Positions 4,381-7,747 of a DNA stretch of 7,747 nt are shown here, piece by piece. The notes beneath the pieces were generated by a model that was given only the letters and a program-made list of their open reading frames with translations, was not told the DNA's origin and made no database searches. Positions within the stretch are counted from its first letter, which is position 1. Every line of letters starts with the position of its first letter. Source of the DNA: an uncultured Trueperaceae bacterium (GTDB lineage: Bacteria > Deinococcota > Deinococci > Deinococcales > Trueperaceae); the NCBI GenBank assembly GCA_937911855.1, contig CALDPK010000139.1, positions 1 to 7,747 on the forward strand. The letters are read 5' to 3'. A program made the position numbers and the translations under genes.

Positions 4381-5925
4381 TCAGCGGTCGGTGGCCTCCT
4401 CGTCTGCTGAGGCGAGTCGCTCATAAGCCGGTGCCTGCAGCACGTCGCCCCTGGCACCGAACCTGGAGCCGTGGCAGGGGCAATCCCAGCTTTTCTCGGT
4501 GTCGTTCCAGTTGACGATGCAGCCCAGGTGCGTGCAGACGGCTGACATGCGGTGCTCGTTGCCACTCTCGTCCCGGTAGAGAGCGATGGCCTGTATGCCC
4601 TCTTTGATCACGCCGCCGCTGCCCGGGGCTATGTCGTCCGGGTCGACGCTGCGGAACCTGTCCGTCACGAGGTGTTTCACGGCGTCAGCGCCTTCGCGGA
4701 CTATCTGGCCGAGCCCGTCGAACTTGAACCGCGACGGGTCGTAAACGGCTTCTGCCGGGTTTTCGACGCCGGTGATCATGTCGCGAAGCAGCACCGCGGA
4801 TGCCATCGAGTTGGTCATTCCCCAGCCGCCGTAACCGGTCGTGACGTAAACGTGCTTCGCATCCGGGTTGATCCGGCCCGTGTACGGAACGTCATCAGGT
4901 GTGACGTTGTCCTGGGTGGCCCAGCGGTAAACGATGTGCAACGGCCCGAAGTGCGACCGCGCCCAGGTGGCGAGGCGATAGTACAGATCGGCGGTCTCCG
5001 CCTGGCCGGTCTTGTGGCTCTCGCCGCCGATGAACAGCATCTCCTGCTCCCGCCACGGCTGCGTACGCAGCGAGTGCATCGGATCGGTACTGATGAGCAT
5101 GCTGCGACTGAGCGCCGGTGGGATCGGGTTATCAGTGATCACCCCAAGCACGAGTGACCGCTTCGGTTTGAGCCGCAACGTGTACAGGCTCCGGTCGCCG
5201 AACGGATAGTGCGTGGCGACGATCACGTCACGGGCGTGGACCGTGCCCCACTCGGTTTTCACCACGCACGGTTCCCCGTCGGTGACGTCCAGAGCACGGG
5301 TGTGCTCGAATATGTGACTGCCGTCCCCCGGTATGTGCTCGGCCAGTCCAAGCAGGAACTTGCGGGGATGGAATCTGGCCTGATTCGCGAACACCACCGC
5401 ACCTTCGACCGGGTAAGGCAGTGGGACTTCCGTCGTGAAGCGAGCTGGCAATCCCACCTTGGCGGCAGCTTCCGCCTCCTCCTGCAGCGACTGGACTTCG
5501 TCCGGATCGTGGGTGTACACGTAGGCGTCGGCGCCCGTGAAGTCGCAATCAATGCCGTAGCGGCGGGCCATCTCCAGGATGTCGGTGACCGCCATCTGGT
5601 TGGCCCGGGCGTACGCGCGGGTGTTCTCCTCGCTGAAACTCTTGAGCATGTGGGCGTACCTGAGTCCGTGCTGCGACGTGACTTTGGCAGTGGTGTTGCC
5701 GGTGACGTTCTGAACGATCTTCCGCGCCTCGAGTACGGCCACGGTCTTGCCGGCCTCCTTCAGCAGCATCGCTGCAGTCAGTCCGGCGATGCCACCGCCA
5801 ATGATCGCAACGTCAACATCGATGTTGCCGTCCAGTGCGGGATAGCTGGTCTCGGGCGTCGTGTCCATCCAGATGGAGATGGGCAGTCCGGGCAGGTGTT
5901 CACGTTTCGCTTGGTCATCGCTCAC
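4381..5925 (-). CDS. FAD-dependent oxidoreductase with C-terminal Rieske [2Fe-2S] domain
   Basis: A 514-residue two-domain redox protein like Bacillus YhfW. The N-terminal part is a D-amino-acid-oxidase-type flavoprotein: dinucleotide motif DVAIIGGGIAGLTAA (Gly43, Gly45, Gly48) ending at Glu66, and a C-terminal FAD-contact stretch YVTTGYGGWGMTNS. The last 75 residues are a Rieske domain: C464-T-H466-L-G-C469 and C482-P-C484-H485-G-S. Cys464, His466, Cys482 and His485 are cluster ligands; Cys469 and Cys484 would form the stabilising disulfide. Such fusions presumably pass electrons between substrate, FAD and the cluster. Substrate is unknown; the DAO half resembles amine/amino-acid oxidases. 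There is no signal peptide or membrane segment, so it is cytoplasmic. I start it at GTG 5925, which has AAGGAG seven bases upstream; an upstream extension to 5982 would add an Arg-rich tail without a binding site. UspA follows on the same strand. Confidence 0.94.
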   Translation of the reverse strand: MSDDQAKREHLPGLPISIWMDTTPETSYPALDGNIDVDVAIIGGGIAGLTAAMLLKEAGKTVAVLEARKIVQNVTGNTTAKVTSQHGLRYAHMLKSFSEENTRAYARANQMAVTDILEMARRYGIDCDFTGADAYVYTHDPDEVQSLQEEAEAAAKVGLPARFTTEVPLPYPVEGAVVFANQARFHPRKFLLGLAEHIPGDGSHIFEHTRALDVTDGEPCVVKTEWGTVHARDVIVATHYPFGDRSLYTLRLKPKRSLVLGVITDNPIPPALSRSMLISTDPMHSLRTQPWREQEMLFIGGESHKTGQAETADLYYRLATWARSHFGPLHIVYRWATQDNVTPDDVPYTGRINPDAKHVYVTTGYGGWGMTNSMASAVLLRDMITGVENPAEAVYDPSRFKFDGLGQIVREGADAVKHLVTDRFRSVDPDDIAPGSGGVIKEGIQAIALYRDESGNEHRMSAVCTHLGCIVNWNDTEKSWDCPCHGSRFGARGDVLQAPAYERLASADEEATDR

Positions 5926-5932
5926 AGTGGTG

Positions 5933-5938
5933 CTCCTT
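5933..5938 (-). promoter_or_regulatory. Ribosome binding site setting the GTG start of the FAD/Rieske gene
   Basis: On the minus strand AAGGAG lies exactly seven bases before GTG 5925. It decides the start, since no similar site precedes the upstream in-frame GTG at 5982. Confidence 0.75.
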
Positions 5939-5968
5939 CCAGGCCGTCTTGCGGCTGGCTGTGCCCGC

Positions 5969-5997
5969 AAGGTAGGACGCACGCACTGCGGCTACAA
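5969..5997 (-). promoter_or_regulatory. Candidate promoter of the FAD/Rieske gene
   Basis: On the minus strand TTGTAG and TACCTT are 17 bases apart, with the start predicted near 5962, about 37 bases ahead of GTG 5925. Matches are four and three of six, so this is tentative. A 7-bp inverted repeat, CTTGCGG (5948-5954) with CCGCAAG (5965-5971), overlaps the -10 box and start site and could be an operator or leader hairpin. Confidence 0.3.
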
Positions 5998-6026
5998 CGG
6001 CTGAGCGAACAATCGCAGTCTGTGCC

Positions 6027-7747
6027 TCAGCCCGGGCTTCTGCCGGGCACCAGCGCGCGCAGGTACGTCCAGCGGGTGAGCAGGAAGAAAGCGAGCTGAA
6101 CAGCAGCGAACAGCAGCACGACCAGCAGGCTGTATCCCAGCACGTTCACAAGCAGCATGCCCCCGAGTGCGTCCAGGGCCACGACCGCGTGCACTGATCC
6201 TGCAGCGAACGGCAGCAGGAAGATGACGGCTATCTGTGCGGTGATGTAGCGGCGTGATTCAGCCGAAGTGACACCGATGCGCTTCAGGCGGGTGAAGATC
6301 CGGCGGTCTTCGGGCAACTCGGTGAAGAGCTTGAAGTAGATGAGGCTGCCCGAGCCGATGAAGAACAGCAGTGAGACGAAGAGGCCAGCGAACATCGACA
6401 GGGCGAGCGTCTGCTGCATCGAGCGGAACTCCGTATAGCGGTCGCTGGTGTAGCGGAACCAGGCGTCGGGCCCGAGCCGCTCCTGCAGCGCGATGCTGAT
6501 GGCCGCACTGGTTGAGTGGTCAGGCCAGTCGTAGTAATCGACGCTGAACGGCTCGGCGGGGAGCGCGCGCCAGATGTTGTCCGGGAGCACGTACCAGTCC
6601 CAGGCCGCCACCGGCGTCATGGTCAGTGCCACCTCCAGCTGCTGGACAGTCAGCAGCTCTTCCCCGACCATCCTCTGTACTTCGCCCAGCGGCGTGCTGC
6701 TCACGTCCGGGTCGGTCATGATGGCTTCGGCCTGGGATTGGGAAATCAGGTAGTCCTGGTCCATCTTGAGTGTGACGGAGCCGTGCGTCCTCACCGGAAC
6801 GTTGAGGTTATCGGCGAGCGACAGGACCTGCGCTGGCTCGATTCCAGCGTTCTGATGGATGGCGAGTGCCGTGGGATAGGCGGTCGCTGACTGCTGATGG
6901 AACAGCTGGGTGACGATATAGAAGGTTCCCGCAGCGGCAAGGACCACAGCGCTCAGGTTGGTAATCGTGGCCAGCAACCTGGAATTGTCCTTGAGCCTGA
7001 AGATTAGCTGCGAGACACTCAGCATCGTGGTTCCGCGCAGGTAGGCGTCCGAGTCTCGCGTGCGGTTAAGGAACCAGACCGTTGCTTCGGAGAACACGAG
7101 GTACGTGCCGAACACTACGACCACTGTCACCGGCAGGAACGCAGCACCTACCATGCCCGCTTCCGCTACCAGCGCGACAACGTAGCCGCTAAGGACGAGG
7201 AGCAGGCCCATGATCGCCACGACAGGCCGGGCCCGTGGTGCAGTGCGGGGGCGCCGCGCGTCCTGCAGCAGGTCGAGGACGGAACGCCGTCCGATGGAGA
7301 ACGAACTGAACAGTATGACGGCTTGAAACAGTACAAAAAATCCGCCTGCCGTATGCAGCAGCGCCATCGGTACCAATTGAACGCTCAGGGGATCCTCAAC
7401 CTGCAGTACGCGGGCCAGCCCCAGGAAGAAGAGCCGGTTGAAGAGCAGGCCCAGCGCGATGCCGGCCACTATGGCGAGCAGCGACAGCAGGGCGTTCTCC
7501 ACCCAGACGAGCCGCTTTAGCTGCCGGCGCGTCGTACCAAGCAGCGTGAGCATGCCGAACTCCTGACCGCGTGCGCGCAGGAAGGAGCTGCTCGAGTAAG
7601 TGACGAAGAAGAACGCGAATAGTGCAACGAGGAACAGGCAGGCGGACAGGACCACCCGGGTGGTTTCGCCACCGTATACGTAGCCGCTCGCCAGATCCGG
7701 GTGGAACAGGAACTGGGCGTACATGAAGAACAACAGGACGCTGAAGG
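6027..7747 (-). CDS. BceB-type ABC transporter permease, FtsX domain (5' partial)
   Basis: The frame is open to the window edge (codons for FSVLLFFMYAQFLFHPD before any start), so about 25-30 N-terminal residues are missing and 572 are visible. It resembles BceB/VraG/YxdM permeases, ten-helix proteins that with a BceA ATPase act in detoxification and sensing of cell-wall-targeting antimicrobial peptides. Visible order: the end of TM1 with FFMYAQFLFHPD; TM2-TM4; a cytoplasmic FtsX segment RGQEFGMLTLLGTTRRQLKR; TM5-TM7; an extracytoplasmic region of roughly 165 residues (about 280-445) rich in Trp, Tyr and Asp; then TM8; the second FtsX segment EDRRIFTRLKRIGVTSAESRR; and TM9-TM10 including FLLPFAAGSVHAVVALDAL. 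The loop seems somewhat shorter than in classical BceB. The ATPase gene is expected just outside the right edge. A 101-base gap separates it from the FAD/Rieske gene, which probably has its own promoter. Confidence 0.9.
   Translation of the reverse strand, partial: FSVLLFFMYAQFLFHPDLASGYVYGGETTRVVLSACLFLVALFAFFFVTYSSSSFLRARGQEFGMLTLLGTTRRQLKRLVWVENALLSLLAIVAGIALGLLFNRLFFLGLARVLQVEDPLSVQLVPMALLHTAGGFFVLFQAVILFSSFSIGRRSVLDLLQDARRPRTAPRARPVVAIMGLLLVLSGYVVALVAEAGMVGAAFLPVTVVVVFGTYLVFSEATVWFLNRTRDSDAYLRGTTMLSVSQLIFRLKDNSRLLATITNLSAVVLAAAGTFYIVTQLFHQQSATAYPTALAIHQNAGIEPAQVLSLADNLNVPVRTHGSVTLKMDQDYLISQSQAEAIMTDPDVSSTPLGEVQRMVGEELLTVQQLEVALTMTPVAAWDWYVLPDNIWRALPAEPFSVDYYDWPDHSTSAAISIALQERLGPDAWFRYTSDRYTEFRSMQQTLALSMFAGLFVSLLFFIGSGSLIYFKLFTELPEDRRIFTRLKRIGVTSAESRRYITAQIAVIFLLPFAAGSVHAVVALDALGGMLLVNVLGYSLLVVLLFAAVQLAFFLLTRWTYLRALVPGRSPG

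Noticed and set aside
4552..5157. 201-codon plus-strand open frame opposite the oxidoreductase
   Set aside because: Antisense shadow with no family resemblance.
6030..6048. GCCCGG/CCGGGC inverted repeat at the end of the permease gene
   Set aside because: It lies inside the last codons, overlaps the stop, and has no U-rich tail, so I do not call it a terminator.
5209..6099. 296-codon plus-strand open frame opposite the FAD/Rieske gene
   Set aside because: It is a shadow of a GC-rich gene whose minus-strand product has unmistakable FAD and Rieske motifs; the plus-strand product matches no family I know.

Overview
This GC-rich window (roughly 60% G+C by eye) looks like an ordinary bacterial chromosomal segment of mostly cell-envelope, transport and stress-related genes. 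I see no IS element, phage gene, CRISPR array, rRNA or tRNA. The taxon cannot be fixed from the sequence. The betaine-type binding protein has an ordinary signal peptide without a lipobox cysteine, and the beta-helix protein is of the choice-of-anchor Q kind; both suggest a diderm (a Gram-negative, or something like the Deinococcota). The BceB-type permease and the FAD/Rieske oxidoreductase are families best known from Firmicutes. I leave the assignment open.

Layout, left to right. Bases 3-1142 (+) hold the 3' part of a secreted right-handed beta-helix protein. Bases 1143-1437 are non-coding. They contain a hairpin after that gene, a near-consensus sigma70 promoter that runs straight into a rho-independent terminator, and the terminator hairpin of the next gene. 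Then come two minus-strand genes: dodecin (1438-1668) and a periplasmic glycine betaine/proline-type ABC substrate-binding protein (1795-2634). A roughly 280-base divergent control region separates the latter from a plus-strand secreted SMP-30/gluconolactonase-like beta-propeller (2917-3828). That gene ends at a 17-bp-stem terminator shared with a convergent minus-strand block. Read in its own direction, the block is a BceB-type FtsX-domain permease (6027-7747, 5' end outside the window), an FAD-dependent oxidoreductase with a C-terminal Rieske domain (4381-5925), and a universal stress protein (3889-4314).

The genes do not form an obvious single pathway. FAD/Rieske oxidoreductase and UspA are 66 bases apart on one strand and may be co-transcribed. 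The binding protein has no ATPase or permease gene beside it. The permease presumably pairs with an ATPase gene just outside the window. I found no clear novel multi-gene system. The most distinctive features are the empty promoter-terminator unit at 1276-1341, the dodecin that lacks the usual flavin-stacking Trp, the orphan binding protein with an altered pocket position, and the BceB-type permease in a probable diderm.
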